Assembly: GCF_016458305.1 (NCBI RefSeq)
Contig: NZ_JAEMHL010000019.1
Span: 1 to 47,295, forward strand
Source of the DNA: Geomonas anaerohicana
GTDB lineage: Bacteria > Desulfobacterota > Desulfuromonadia > Geobacterales > Geobacteraceae
Length of the DNA stretch: 47,295 nucleotides
Direction of reading: 5' to 3'
In this document: one piece after another, positions 1 to 7,667 of the stretch
How positions within the stretch are numbered: the first letter of the stretch is position 1
Layout: each line of letters starts with the position of its first letter
Program-made: the position numbers and the translations under genes
The notes under the pieces: generated by a model
The model's input: only the letters and a program-made list of their open reading frames with translations
Told to the model about the DNA's origin: nothing
The model's database searches: none

Positions 1-1
1 C

Positions 2-358
2 GGTGACTCGCTCGACGCGTCCGGTGACTCGCTCGACGCGTCCGGTGACTCGCCCGACGCGTCCGGTGACTCGCTCGACGCGTCCGGTGACTCGCTCGAC
101 GCGTCCGGTGACTCGCTCGACGCGTCCGGTGACTCGCTCGACGCGTCCGGTGACTCGCTCGACGCGTCCGGTGACTCGCTCGGCGCGTCCGGTGACTCGC
201 CCGGCGCGTCCGGTGACTCGCTCGACGCGTCCGGTGACTCGCTCGACGCGTCCGGTGACTCGCCCGACGCGTCCGGTGACTCGCTCGACGCGTCCGGTGA
301 CTCGCTCGACGCGTTAGGTGACTCACTTGGCACAGCGGGTGACTCCAACGATGCATTC
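2..358. repeat. 21-bp tandem repeat (minisatellite), 17 units
   Basis: The unit is 21 bases long, beginning GGTGACTCGCTCGACGCG. Fifteen units are nearly identical, differing only at a few bases (ctc/ccc, gac/ggc). The two units at 317-358 are clearly diverged. Because 21 is a multiple of three, copy-number change would lengthen or shorten the encoded protein without a frameshift. Confidence 0.9.
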
Positions 359-370
359 GAGGAGCTCTGA
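2..370 (+). CDS. C-terminal part of a heptapeptide-repeat protein (5' end outside window)
   Basis: The open frame runs in from the window edge and ends at TGA 368-370. It encodes 17 consecutive seven-residue units of the type GDSLDAS (variants GDSPDAS, GDSLGAS, GDSPGAS), then EEL. The last two units, GDSLGTA and GDSNDAF, keep GDS and the phase but have diverged. That supports this frame over the overlapping basic frame (units RSTRPVT), which stops inside the fifteenth unit. The product would be an acidic, Ser/Asp/Gly-rich, low-complexity tail, perhaps extended or surface exposed. No catalytic domain lies in the window, so function is unknown. A strong terminator hairpin follows 70 bases later, consistent with a genuine gene end. 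Confidence 0.5.
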   Translation, partial: GDSLDASGDSLDASGDSPDASGDSLDASGDSLDASGDSLDASGDSLDASGDSLDASGDSLGASGDSPGASGDSLDASGDSLDASGDSPDASGDSLDASGDSLDALGDSLGTAGDSNDAFEEL

Positions 371-439
371 GAGCAAAGAAACAGGAATGAGGAGTATGTG
401 ACTGGCCTGCTTTTCAGGTAAGAGGTGCGGGAGGACAAT

Positions 440-477
440 AAAGAACGGGGGGATCTTACGATACCCCCCGTTCTTTT
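440..477. terminator. Bidirectional intrinsic terminator
   Basis: A perfect 13-bp stem (440-452 with 464-476) has an 11-base loop, with A-rich sequence on the left and a T run on the right. It lies between the convergent repeat gene and the hypothetical gene at 514-924 and could stop transcription from both sides. Confidence 0.85.
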
Positions 478-513
478 GGGTGCAGCGGCTCTTGTGGCGG
501 AAATTGGAGTGGA

Positions 514-924
514 TCAAGCAGGGATACTGTCTTGGTCGTTCTGCGATGCAGCAGCTTTCTTGGCCCTGGAATGGGTCCTTCTTTCTTTGGCGAGATCGAA
601 ACCGGAAAGGATGAGAAGTTCCGGAGTGCGCACCGCGGCCATATCCAGCAGAGACGCGATCTCATCCAGTAACCCAACGAGTTCTTCCTGGCGGCGCTCG
701 CGCTCGGCAATAGCCAGTTTGCTCCCCAGCATCGACTCGTGGTAAATTAGGTCGTACTTTTCCGATGCCTCGCGATACTCCTCTCGCAGTTGGGGATGCG
801 CGGCCCAAAACGACTCCGGAATCTTGTTGTAATCCAGGAGAGAGTTTCTGAATTTCTGGTTCAAGTGATGAAACTTAGTTGGCCCAATGCTGCGGTAGTT
901 TCGCAATATCCGTTGAGATGTCAA
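514..924 (-). CDS. Hypothetical protein, 136 aa, charged and helical
   Basis: I do not recognise this protein. The frame begins with TTG at 924, preceded by GGAGG five bases upstream, a good Shine-Dalgarno placement that makes the rare start credible. The product is hydrophilic with a Glu/Arg-rich stretch around residues 65-95 (AERERRQEELVGLLDEIASLL), likely helical, and an Ala/Lys-rich end. There is no signal peptide or membrane segment. It is convergent with the repeat gene and shares its terminator region. Confidence 0.6.
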   Translation of the reverse strand: MTSQRILRNYRSIGPTKFHHLNQKFRNSLLDYNKIPESFWAAHPQLREEYREASEKYDLIYHESMLGSKLAIAERERRQEELVGLLDEIASLLDMAAVRTPELLILSGFDLAKERRTHSRAKKAAASQNDQDSIPA

Positions 925-1040
925 CTTAACCTCCTTCCTTCGCTCTACGAAGGGCCCCTACAGGTTAAAGTAAACTAATTTCCGCCACGCAGAAATATAC
1001 AACGGCGCAAAAAGCTGCGCAACCCGAGAGGGAGAAAAAA

Positions 1041-1388
1041 GTGAAACGGACTAGGCAAAACCCTTATGGGGACACAGTGGCATCGTCCACCTATCGGCAC
1101 ATCTATGCCGTCGTTTACCAAATCCCGAAGGGGCAGGTGGCCACCTACGGACAGGTAGCGGCGCTGGCTGGCCTGCCGGGACGGGCGCGCCAGGTCGGCT
1201 ATGCCCTCAGCGCGCTCAACGATCCTTCCGTCCCCTGGCACCGCGTTATCAACGCCAAGGGGGAGATCAGCCTCCGCTCCGGCGGCAGCGCAGGGGATGA
1301 GTTGCAGCGCTTGCGACTGGAAGAGGAGGGCGTCGGCTTCGACTCCCACGGGCGCATCCCGCTCCATATCTACCGGTGGCGACCTTAA
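1041..1388 (+). CDS. atl: Alkyltransferase-like protein (ATL), MGMT family without the acceptor Cys
   Basis: The 115-residue protein matches the DNA-binding C-terminal domain of O6-alkylguanine-DNA alkyltransferases. The helix-turn-helix region reads GQVATYGQVAALAG, the arginine finger lies in GRARQVGYAL, and the active-site loop reads PWHRVIN. The alkyl-acceptor Cys of the usual PCHRV motif is replaced by Trp, the hallmark of ATL proteins. ATLs bind O6-alkylguanine without repairing it and pass the lesion to nucleotide excision repair. The N-terminal Ada-like domain is absent, as is normal for ATLs. The gene appears monocistronic. A GGGAG-type Shine-Dalgarno lies shortly upstream of the start. 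Confidence 0.9.
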   Translation: MKRTRQNPYGDTVASSTYRHIYAVVYQIPKGQVATYGQVAALAGLPGRARQVGYALSALNDPSVPWHRVINAKGEISLRSGGSAGDELQRLRLEEEGVGFDSHGRIPLHIYRWRP

Positions 1389-1477
1389 TAAGAGTTTGCG
1401 CCCATCCGGCGTTGTTCGCTGCCGCGATACCGCCCACCTCCACCGGACTCGAAAAAAACGCATAGTGCAACAAGCAA

Positions 1478-1506
1478 TTGACATCATAGATAGAAATAAT
1501 TAAATT
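1478..1506 (+). promoter_or_regulatory. Sigma-70-type promoter for the sensor kinase
   Basis: TTGACA at 1478-1483 is followed after exactly 17 bases by TAAATT at 1501-1506. This is a good -35/-10 match about 90 bases upstream of the likely kinase start at 1596. Confidence 0.6.
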
Positions 1507-1595
1507 AGCCCCACCGAACTCCCCCCATTTCCCACACACCGTCGACATTGGCAATGACAGCTTGTTCTGATCGGATCTCTCCCTTGGAGGCTGCT

Positions 1596-2717
1596 GTGGA
1601 TACCCATTTCGCTCCCGCCGAACGCGCCACTGACGATCAACTGCAACAAGAAATCGCGAAGGTTACCACCAGCGTGGTAGTCAACGAACTGCTGCACTCG
1701 ATCGGCGGCCTGATAGCGGTACTGGACGAGCACCGCCAGGTTGTCGGCCTCAACGACTCTTTCCTAAAGAAGCTGGGGATCGATGATGCCGGTCCGATAC
1801 TGGGGCTGCGTCTGGGCGAGGTGCTGGGATGCGTGCACAGCAAGGACGAACCACATGGCTGCGGGACCACGCGGTACTGCAGTACCTGCGGGGCGGTGAT
1901 CGCCATGGTCGCTGCGCTGAACGGCGAGGGGCCGGTGGAAGAGCTCTGCTCGCTCAGCACCAGCAAGGGTGACATGGCCGCCGAGTACGCGATAATGGTG
2001 CGCGCCAACACCCTGAAGCTGGAAGGGCAAACCTTCATCCTGCTCTTTCTGCACGACGTCACCCTGGAGCATCTGCGCGCCGCCCTGGAGAGGACCTTCT
2101 TCCATGACATGGGCAACATGTTCACGGGTCTCTTGGGCGCGAGCCAGTTCCTGGTACGGGAGAACAAGTCCGAAATGGCGGCCATGATCTACCGCGCCGC
2201 CCAGAGGCTGCACAAGGAACTGGAGATCCAGCGGTGTCTCTTCAAGAACGACTTCCTGGAATACCGCCCGTCGCGCGACGACACCACCGCGGGCGAGTTG
2301 CTCGCCGAGCTTAATGGCATTTTCGCCAAACACGATGCCGCCACCGACAAGTCCATGCTGCTCCCCGACTCGCTCCCGCAACTCACGGTGAAGACAGACA
2401 AGTCACTGGCGTTACGGGTCATGTCGAACATGGTGCTCAACGCCCTCGAGGCGACAGAGGAGCACGGCGAGGTGAAAGTGTGGTTCGAGCAGGAGCCGGA
2501 CGCCTTGCGTTTCTGCGTCTGGAATGAGAAGGCCATCCCCGACGACGTGCAGTGCCGGATCTTCCAGCGCAGTTTCAGCACCAAGGACGGACCGGGCCGC
2601 GGCGTGGGGACCTTTTCGATGCAACTGATCGGCGAGAAGCTGCTCGGTGGAAAGGTGAGCTTTTCCTCCTCGCCGGCGCAAGGGACCCTGTTCAAGTTCC
2701 AGATACCGGTCCACTGA
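1596..2717 (+). CDS. Cytoplasmic PAS-domain sensor histidine kinase with Cys-rich motif
   Basis: I place the start at GTG 1596, which has GGAGG five bases upstream; the frame also has TTG and ATG codons at 1548 and 1554, with no ribosome site. The 373-residue product has no membrane segment. Residues ~25-140 look like a PAS sensor domain carrying CVHSKDEPHGCGTTRYCSTC, with four Cys and two His that could bind a metal or cofactor. A dimerisation/phosphoacceptor-like helix contains FFHDMGN. The C-terminal ATPase domain has an N-box (SNMVLNALEAT) and a glycine lid (GRGVGTFSMQL). No receiver domain is fused and no response-regulator gene is adjacent, so its partner is unknown. Redox or gas sensing through the Cys motif is an inference. 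Confidence 0.8.
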   Translation: MDTHFAPAERATDDQLQQEIAKVTTSVVVNELLHSIGGLIAVLDEHRQVVGLNDSFLKKLGIDDAGPILGLRLGEVLGCVHSKDEPHGCGTTRYCSTCGAVIAMVAALNGEGPVEELCSLSTSKGDMAAEYAIMVRANTLKLEGQTFILLFLHDVTLEHLRAALERTFFHDMGNMFTGLLGASQFLVRENKSEMAAMIYRAAQRLHKELEIQRCLFKNDFLEYRPSRDDTTAGELLAELNGIFAKHDAATDKSMLLPDSLPQLTVKTDKSLALRVMSNMVLNALEATEEHGEVKVWFEQEPDALRFCVWNEKAIPDDVQCRIFQRSFSTKDGPGRGVGTFSMQLIGEKLLGGKVSFSSSPAQGTLFKFQIPVH

Positions 2718-2868
2718 CCTCGCACCTCCACGCCAGGCCCAGAATGAGTACCAGCCGGCACGCTCTTTCGGCTCCAACTGATTCTTGACTCGCTCTTCCA
2801 ATAGCAAAGCGGTGCCGCGGTGCTATAGTCATAGCTGTGACTATTACGCTATCAAGGGAGGAGAAGTT

Positions 2869-3423
2869 ATGAGCCAGTATCAAATAGCTGTCATCGTCGG
2901 GAGCCTCAGGCGCGACTCGATCAACCGCAAGCTCGCCAATGCGCTGATCAAGCTGGGACCTGCCGATTTCTCGTTCAAGCTTCTGGAAATAGGGGACCTG
3001 CCCCTGTACAACCAGGATGACGACGACAACCAGGCGCAGTCCGTCGTGCGCCTGAAAAGCGAGGTCAAGGCGGCATCAGGTTTGATCTTCGTGACGCCTG
3101 AGTACAACCGGTCCATGCCCGGCGTGCTCAAAAACGCGCTCGACAACGCCTCACGCCCCTACGGCACCAGCGCCTGGACCGGCAAACCGGCCGGCATCCT
3201 CGGGGCTTCCATCGGACAGATCGGCACCGCGCTCGCCCAGCAGCACCTGCGCAACACGCTCGCCTACCTCGACGTGCCGACCATGGGGCAGCCCGAGGTG
3301 TTCATCCAGGTCAAGGAAGGCTTCTTCGACGCGGCGGGCGACATCACCAGCCCCGACACCGTGAAGTTCCTGCAGGGGTGGATGGAGCGCTACGTCCAGT
3401 GGGTGAAGCGGCACGCGGAATGA
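2869..3423 (+). CDS. NADPH-dependent FMN reductase family protein (ChrR/YieF-like)
   Basis: The 184-residue flavodoxin-like protein starts at ATG 2869 behind a GGGAGGAG ribosome site. The FMN phosphate-binding loop is VGSLRRDSINRKLA near the N-terminus, and the family signature PEYNRSMPGVLKNALDNASRP is intact around residues 80-100. Members reduce FMN, quinones, azo dyes or metal oxyanions such as chromate using NAD(P)H in the cytoplasm. The actual substrate cannot be read from sequence. The length is typical of the family. Confidence 0.9.
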   Translation: MSQYQIAVIVGSLRRDSINRKLANALIKLGPADFSFKLLEIGDLPLYNQDDDDNQAQSVVRLKSEVKAASGLIFVTPEYNRSMPGVLKNALDNASRPYGTSAWTGKPAGILGASIGQIGTALAQQHLRNTLAYLDVPTMGQPEVFIQVKEGFFDAAGDITSPDTVKFLQGWMERYVQWVKRHAE

Positions 3424-3448
3424 GCTAGTGCTTCAGGGGGGCTGCTAC

Positions 3449-3478
3449 GGGGACTGGCTCCGCCAGGTGCCTGTCCCC
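3449..3478. repeat. REP-like palindromic element, copy 1
   Basis: This imperfect palindrome begins GGGGACTGGCTCCGCC and ends GGTGCCTGTCCCC. It is one of seven related copies in the window, all intergenic. It pairs with copy 2 in opposite orientation, forming a composite element downstream of the FMN reductase gene. Confidence 0.85.
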
Positions 3479-3564
3479 TTGCTGCTTGGGAAAGGTGGCT
3501 GAGCAGAAGGAGTGTTTCTGAGCTGAGAGAAGCGTTGCTGTGCTGAAAGGAGCGTTCCGCTAAA

Positions 3565-3591
3565 GGGACAGGCACCTACGGAGCCTGTCCC
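3565..3591. repeat. REP-like palindromic element, copy 2 (inverted)
   Basis: This is the inverse-orientation copy, GGGACAGGCACC followed by GGAGCCTGTCCC. The roughly 25 bases to its left (from 3541, CTGAAAGGAGCGTTCCGC) recur in reverse complement beside copy 6 near 45.28 kb. The shared unit is therefore larger than the palindrome. Confidence 0.85.
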
Positions 3592-3609
3592 TTCTGCGTT
3601 GGCCTGGAC

Positions 3610-4356
3610 TCAGATGACCCGCTTCGCGCCCAGGTAGCGCGGGCGGTAGTAGTCGCTGTTCATGTCGGAGATAGTGACCTCCCCCTTGCCGGAGGAGGCG
3701 TGAATCATCTTGCCGTCACCAAGATAAATCCCGACGTGGGAGGGGTACTCCGCATAGGTCTGGAAAAAGACCAGGTCCCCTTTGCGCAACTCCCCCGGCG
3801 CCACGTCGCTGCCGACGGTGATCTGCTCCCGGGCGGTACGCGGCAGGTCGATCTGGTTGGCGTGGAATACCTGCTGCACGAAACTGGAGCAGTCGATGCC
3901 GTCCGCCCCCTCACCGCCAAACCGGTACGGGGTGCCAAGATAGCGGGCGGCGGTCGCACTGATGTGGTCGATCTCGGCTGCCGTGCCGCCGGTCATCGGG
4001 ACAGGCGTCGTGGGGATCGCTTCGCCTTCCGCCTCTGCCGTCTCGAGAGCCGCGCTGCCGCGGTAGGCGCCGGGGAGGCCGAGCCCGAAGTCGAGACCGG
4101 GGACGGACTGCAGCGCCGCGCCGGAGGAGGCAGGTGCTCCCGAGTCCGAAACGGCCAGGGCAAGGGTGCTCTGCATCATCTGGATCCGGAGCATTTCTGC
4201 CGCGACCCGGGGAGAGACCGCTTCACGGCCGGCCGTACCGGTAACGGATTGCAGCAGGGACTCGAATCCGGAAGGGGTGGCAGCAGCCTTCTTTGCCACG
4301 CATGCATCAGGTAGTGATGCGGCAGGGGATGTTATCTGCAGGGGATTTATGGTCAT
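3610..4356 (-). CDS. NlpC/P60 family (C40) cell-wall peptidase
   Basis: The C-terminal ~120 residues form an NlpC/P60 domain. The catalytic Cys lies in GIDCSSFVQ, the catalytic His in YPSHVGIYLGDG, and MIHASS follows. These enzymes cleave peptide links in peptidoglycan. The N-terminal ~125 residues are Ala/Ser/Gly-rich with a short segment MLRIQMMQSTLALAV and no evident signal peptide. Start choice is uncertain: ATG 4356 (MTINPLQITS) is taken, but an in-frame GTG at 4383 is also possible, and neither has a strong ribosome site. There is no partner gene next to it. Confidence 0.85.
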   Translation of the reverse strand: MTINPLQITSPAASLPDACVAKKAAATPSGFESLLQSVTGTAGREAVSPRVAAEMLRIQMMQSTLALAVSDSGAPASSGAALQSVPGLDFGLGLPGAYRGSAALETAEAEGEAIPTTPVPMTGGTAAEIDHISATAARYLGTPYRFGGEGADGIDCSSFVQQVFHANQIDLPRTAREQITVGSDVAPGELRKGDLVFFQTYAEYPSHVGIYLGDGKMIHASSGKGEVTISDMNSDYYRPRYLGAKRVI

Positions 4357-4588
4357 GTTGACGTCGTCTCGCTGCTCCCGCACAAGGCCGCACCAGCGGT
4401 TATTTTGACGCGGAGAGTCATCGCTTCGTCACCGCCAGTCGGTCTGGAGGGCCGGGCAGTCACGGTTTTATTGTCTTTTTGTCAGTACAACGGAGGCTAC
4501 GAGCCTTGATGATGCAATTTGGCAGCCAAGATGGGAACGAGAGGATTGAGGTGAGAGGGATGCAGATGCTTGGCTGGTGACGAGAGCC

Positions 4589-4882
4589 TCAGTCGCCGAA
4601 GGCTTCGCTGTCGGAAATCTCCGCGGACTCGCGCGAGGTCTTCACCACGGTGCCGCGGTAAAGAATGTATTGCCTCTGACAGGCACAGGAATACGACAAC
4701 CTTACGCTCCAGTGGGCCTGCACGTAACCCGGGTATTCGTTACGCAAGCCGCACTCACAGGTGAAACCGGTATCATCGTGCTCTATATTGGCCATGAAGT
4801 CCCCCTGCCCTGCCACAGCATAATAATGAAGATTGCAGTTCGCACATTCAGTGCGCAGGATTTTCCACGTTATATCAACCAT
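4589..4882 (-). CDS. Hypothetical small Cys-rich protein, possible zinc ribbon
   Basis: The product has about 97 residues with paired cysteines CANC, CEC and CAC spaced across the chain, suggesting a metal-binding ribbon. I do not recognise a named family. ATG 4882 (MVDITWKIL) is preferred, with an alternative ATG at 4897; no strong ribosome site is visible for either. The composition is compatible with a real gene, but coding status is not certain. Confidence 0.45.
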   Translation of the reverse strand: MVDITWKILRTECANCNLHYYAVAGQGDFMANIEHDDTGFTCECGLRNEYPGYVQAHWSVRLSYSCACQRQYILYRGTVVKTSRESAEISDSEAFGD

Positions 4883-5146
4883 CTTAGCATGAACCATGTA
4901 GCACCGGCCCCATTAAAAGATGTGCCGATTTTTCTGTATACGATTCTATGCAGCTTCACATGAAAGTCAACGATGAATTAAAAAAGGTCGCCGCCGGCGC
5001 CGCGCAGGAGTCCGCCGTCACTAAAAGTCGGCCCGGTGCCTGTCAGGCAAATGACGGTTGCGTTATGGGCAGGCAATAGTGTAATGTATTCAACGCCCTA
5101 CACATAGGTGGCCGGTTGACTCCGGCGCCCCCTCATACGAATCGAT

Positions 5147-5228
5147 ACACGATAATACTAAACCACCCGCGAGGGTGGGGCGGAAAGCCCATTGGGTCTC
5201 ACGAAGACAGCCGGGTTGCCGAAATATC
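5147..5228 (+). ncRNA. GEMM-I cyclic dinucleotide riboswitch aptamer (position-20 A variant)
   Basis: The order of conserved blocks matches GEMM-I: AAACC (5160-5164), a short hairpin ACCCGCGAGGGT, GGGGCGGAAAGCC (5177-5189), CATT, GGGTCT with AGAC closing the second hairpin, then AGCCGGGTTGCCG (5209-5221). Aligned from memory to the Vibrio Vc2 aptamer, the base at the ligand-contacting G20 position is A (5157). The neighbouring 21-46 pair is C (5158) and G (5183) instead of G and C, a compensatory swap. G20A is the hallmark of the GEMM-Ib class in Geobacter that responds to 3',3'-cGAMP; c-di-GMP binding cannot be excluded. The 3' part of the aptamer also forms one arm of the terminator downstream. 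Confidence 0.85.
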
Positions 5229-5253
5229 ATATTAAGGCGACGCGGCTTTTTTT
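5210..5253 (+). terminator. Riboswitch-controlled intrinsic terminator
   Basis: The aptamer 3' strand GCCGGGTTGCC (5210-5220) can pair with GGCGACGCGGC (5236-5246), with one mismatch and one G-U pair, followed by seven T. Because the 5' arm belongs to the aptamer, ligand binding should block the terminator. This predicts an ON switch for the gene at 5288. Confidence 0.75.
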
Positions 5254-5287
5254 ATTCGGTAACCGGGTAGCGGATACTGGAGGTCTT

Positions 5288-7447
5288 ATGCTGACACTCG
5301 ACAGTTCCATAGGCTGTATCGAAGTATCCGAATCTGAAGTCGTCGATCTCTACCGCTCCGCCCCCATCACCCGCAGTTCCGACCAACACGCGCAAACCAT
5401 GGAGGCCTACATCTGCGCCGTCAGGAAGAAGACACTGGTGAAGGTGTACCTCGCGCTGGTGGTGAACGATTGCAGCATCTACGTCTACTCAAGCCCCGGC
5501 AAGGGCAAAAGCGAGCAGGACTATCCCGGCGAAGTGGAAAAAAGCCTCAGCTATGCCAGGGCCATGGGGTTTGCCCCGGAACGGGTCGACCTGAGCTATA
5601 GCCCGGCCATGCGCGAAGTGGTGGTGCGCAACACCAAGATCCTGCGCCTTCCCGGAAGCAAGGGAGCCGGCCTCAAACACGGCATGGCCTGCGCACCGGT
5701 ACTTCCCATGCTGCAGCAGAGCGCGGATACGGCACCTGAACCTGCCGTGACACTCCCTGCTCCGGCAGCCATTCCGTTGCCCGCAGCCGCTCCCACGAGC
5801 CTGCCTCTAGCGCACGACAGCCAAGGGGGCGACCTGCTGGCGGCGCTGGCCCAACTGCAACACGAGCAGCAGACGCTGACAGCCGAGCGGGACGCCCTGG
5901 CCACGCAGTTGCAACAGCTCTCGACCCAACACCACGAGGCGGTAAAGGAGCTGAGTGCCGCGCGCACAACAGGTGAGGATATTGCCGGTGCAAGGGAGAC
6001 GCTGGATGCCCGGCAGCGGCAGGCCGACGAGACCCTGGCAGCACGGGACTCCGTCATTGCCGATCTGCAAAAGCAGGTCGCCGACCTGACCCTTGAGCGG
6101 GAGGCACTGGCCACGCAGAATGCAGAGCTCTCCCGCAGCCAGGACGCGATGCTGGAAAACCTGGCCCTGGCCCGGCAGGACATCGCCGCGCTCTGCGGGC
6201 AACGCGACGGCGCACGGGCTGACTCGGAGGCGGCGGCGCAGCAGCAACGGGAAACGGCAGCGCGGCTGGACGAGGCACGTGAAGAACTGGAAAGGGCGGC
6301 CGGCGAGGCGGCAGATACCCGGCAGCGGGTCGAGACGCTGGAAGAGGCCGTGAGGAGCAAGGAGCAGGAACTGGCCGCCCTGCGCCAGGAACTGGCAGGG
6401 GTGAGTTCGGAAAGGGATGCGGCGCTGCAACAGGCGGCAGCGCACCCTGCAGATGAGGGAGCCGATGCCGAAGCGGACCGGCTGCGCCAGGAACTGGATC
6501 AGGTCGCGGCCGAAAGGGACACGGCGCTCGCACAGCTCGCCGCCGCGGGCGAAGCACAGGCCCGGGAGGCCGAAGAGAGCGGGAAACAGGTTCAGTTGCA
6601 CCAGGAGTTGGCTCAGCTGCGCCTGGAACTGGAGCGGGTGGAGAGTGAAAGAGACGCCGCCCTGCAGCGGGTGGCAGCACGGGAAGAGACCGCCCCCGCC
6701 CCTTCGGCCCCGGCCGACCTCGGGGAGGCAAGCGGCACCGGATGCAGACCGGGCGAGGAAACCTTCCCCAGCCGCGTCCTGCCCGGACTCCAGGATGCGG
6801 GTCCGGAACCGCTTTCGTCCGGCACGAAAAGCGTGCTCCCGACCTTCACGGAAAGCGCGCTCCCGCCTTTCGCGGAATTGCTGTCCCCGCCACAGATGGG
6901 ACACCCCTGGGACACCCCGGCAGAAGTTGCCGAGCCTGCCCCCCCCGAGGACGGCGGCGCCGGCTTCGCTTTCGGGGAACAGGAAACCTCGTTTCTTCCC
7001 CTGGGCGACCTGCAGGAAGGCTTCTTCACGGCCGGCGACGACGGCGCGGCGGTCCGCTTCCTGCTGGAAAGCGGCATGGACGCCATCGACTGCCCTGCCG
7101 CCGAGGACGTGCTCGAGTTGCACCAGTCCATCAACAACGCCTACCTGTCGCCGGAAGGAACGGGAGGACAGGAAAGCTGCCAGGGGTACATCTGCTGCCT
7201 GCGCAAAGGGGATGAAAAAGCCGTTTTCGCTGCCATCTACGGCACGAAGAGCCACCGGACCAGGGTGTACCTTCCCGAGACCCAGCCGCGGGACGACGAA
7301 TCCTACGCCAGGACGGTGCGTGGTGCGGTCAGCTTTGCTGAAGAGGTGGGGCTGATGATGGAGCGGGTCCCGCTCGAGGCGCCCGGCCCGAAACGCCAGG
7401 AACGCCTCAAGCGGTGTCCGGCCTTGAGGTTGGCTTACAATAAGTGA
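5288..7447 (+). CDS. Riboswitch-controlled coiled-coil protein with related terminal domains
   Basis: ATG 5288 is the start, with GGAGG four bases upstream; the frame is open further upstream but that part is the riboswitch. The 719-residue product has an N-terminal globular domain (about residues 1-130), a Pro/Ala linker and a long coiled coil (about 175-475) rich in Glu, Gln, Ala, Leu and Arg. A Pro-rich linker and a C-terminal domain (about 580-719) follow. The terminal domains appear related: MEAYICAVRKKTLVKVYLAL matches CQGYICCLRKGDEKAVFAAI in pattern, and both continue with an SYAR segment followed by VG/MGF and ERV. No signal peptide or membrane segment is seen. I do not recognise a family. 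Riboswitch control suggests a role in a cyclic-dinucleotide response such as surface or electron-transfer physiology. Confidence 0.85.
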   Translation: MLTLDSSIGCIEVSESEVVDLYRSAPITRSSDQHAQTMEAYICAVRKKTLVKVYLALVVNDCSIYVYSSPGKGKSEQDYPGEVEKSLSYARAMGFAPERVDLSYSPAMREVVVRNTKILRLPGSKGAGLKHGMACAPVLPMLQQSADTAPEPAVTLPAPAAIPLPAAAPTSLPLAHDSQGGDLLAALAQLQHEQQTLTAERDALATQLQQLSTQHHEAVKELSAARTTGEDIAGARETLDARQRQADETLAARDSVIADLQKQVADLTLEREALATQNAELSRSQDAMLENLALARQDIAALCGQRDGARADSEAAAQQQRETAARLDEAREELERAAGEAADTRQRVETLEEAVRSKEQELAALRQELAGVSSERDAALQQAAAHPADEGADAEADRLRQELDQVAAERDTALAQLAAAGEAQAREAEESGKQVQLHQELAQLRLELERVESERDAALQRVAAREETAPAPSAPADLGEASGTGCRPGEETFPSRVLPGLQDAGPEPLSSGTKSVLPTFTESALPPFAELLSPPQMGHPWDTPAEVAEPAPPEDGGAGFAFGEQETSFLPLGDLQEGFFTAGDDGAAVRFLLESGMDAIDCPAAEDVLELHQSINNAYLSPEGTGGQESCQGYICCLRKGDEKAVFAAIYGTKSHRTRVYLPETQPRDDESYARTVRGAVSFAEEVGLMMERVPLEAPGPKRQERLKRCPALRLAYNK

Positions 7448-7454
7448 CGCGGTG

Positions 7455-7667
7455 TCACGCCTGCTTTCTCTTGAAAAGGAAGTCGCTCCACCTCTCCCCT
7501 GCCCTGCTGAGAGGCTGCTGCGACTTCCGTATCTGGTCACGCCCGATGTGAACCCACCCCGAAGACCTTTGGAATGCGACGATCTTGTTTTCCCGGATCA
7601 GGTAATCGAGCATATATGAAGGGACCTTCTTCTCTTCCCCGTTGTGAAAAATCACCGTGATACCCAT
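7455..7667 (-). CDS. Small conserved Geobacter-type hypothetical protein
   Basis: ATG 7667 (MGITVIFHNGEEKKVP) is chosen because GGAGAG lies about six bases upstream. The 70-residue product resembles, from memory, a small Geobacter family with the pattern of a short beta-rich start, LDYLIRENKIVAFQRSSGWV, then IGRD and a basic tail (FKRKQA). Function is unknown. It is convergent with the coiled-coil gene, with only seven bases between the stop codons. Confidence 0.65.
   Translation of the reverse strand: MGITVIFHNGEEKKVPSYMLDYLIRENKIVAFQRSSGWVHIGRDQIRKSQQPLSRAGERWSDFLFKRKQA

Noticed and set aside
3..317. Open frame of RSTRPVT repeats on the + strand
   Set aside because: It is the alternate frame of the 21-bp repeat and stops inside the fifteenth unit; the GDSLDAS frame continues through two diverged units to a natural end.
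1..358. CRISPR array
   Set aside because: The repeats are contiguous 21-bp units with no unique spacers.
5807..7540. 577-codon open frame antisense to the coiled-coil gene
   Set aside because: A shadow of GC-rich coding sequence; it has no ribosome site and its residue pattern is low-complexity Arg/Gly/Pro.
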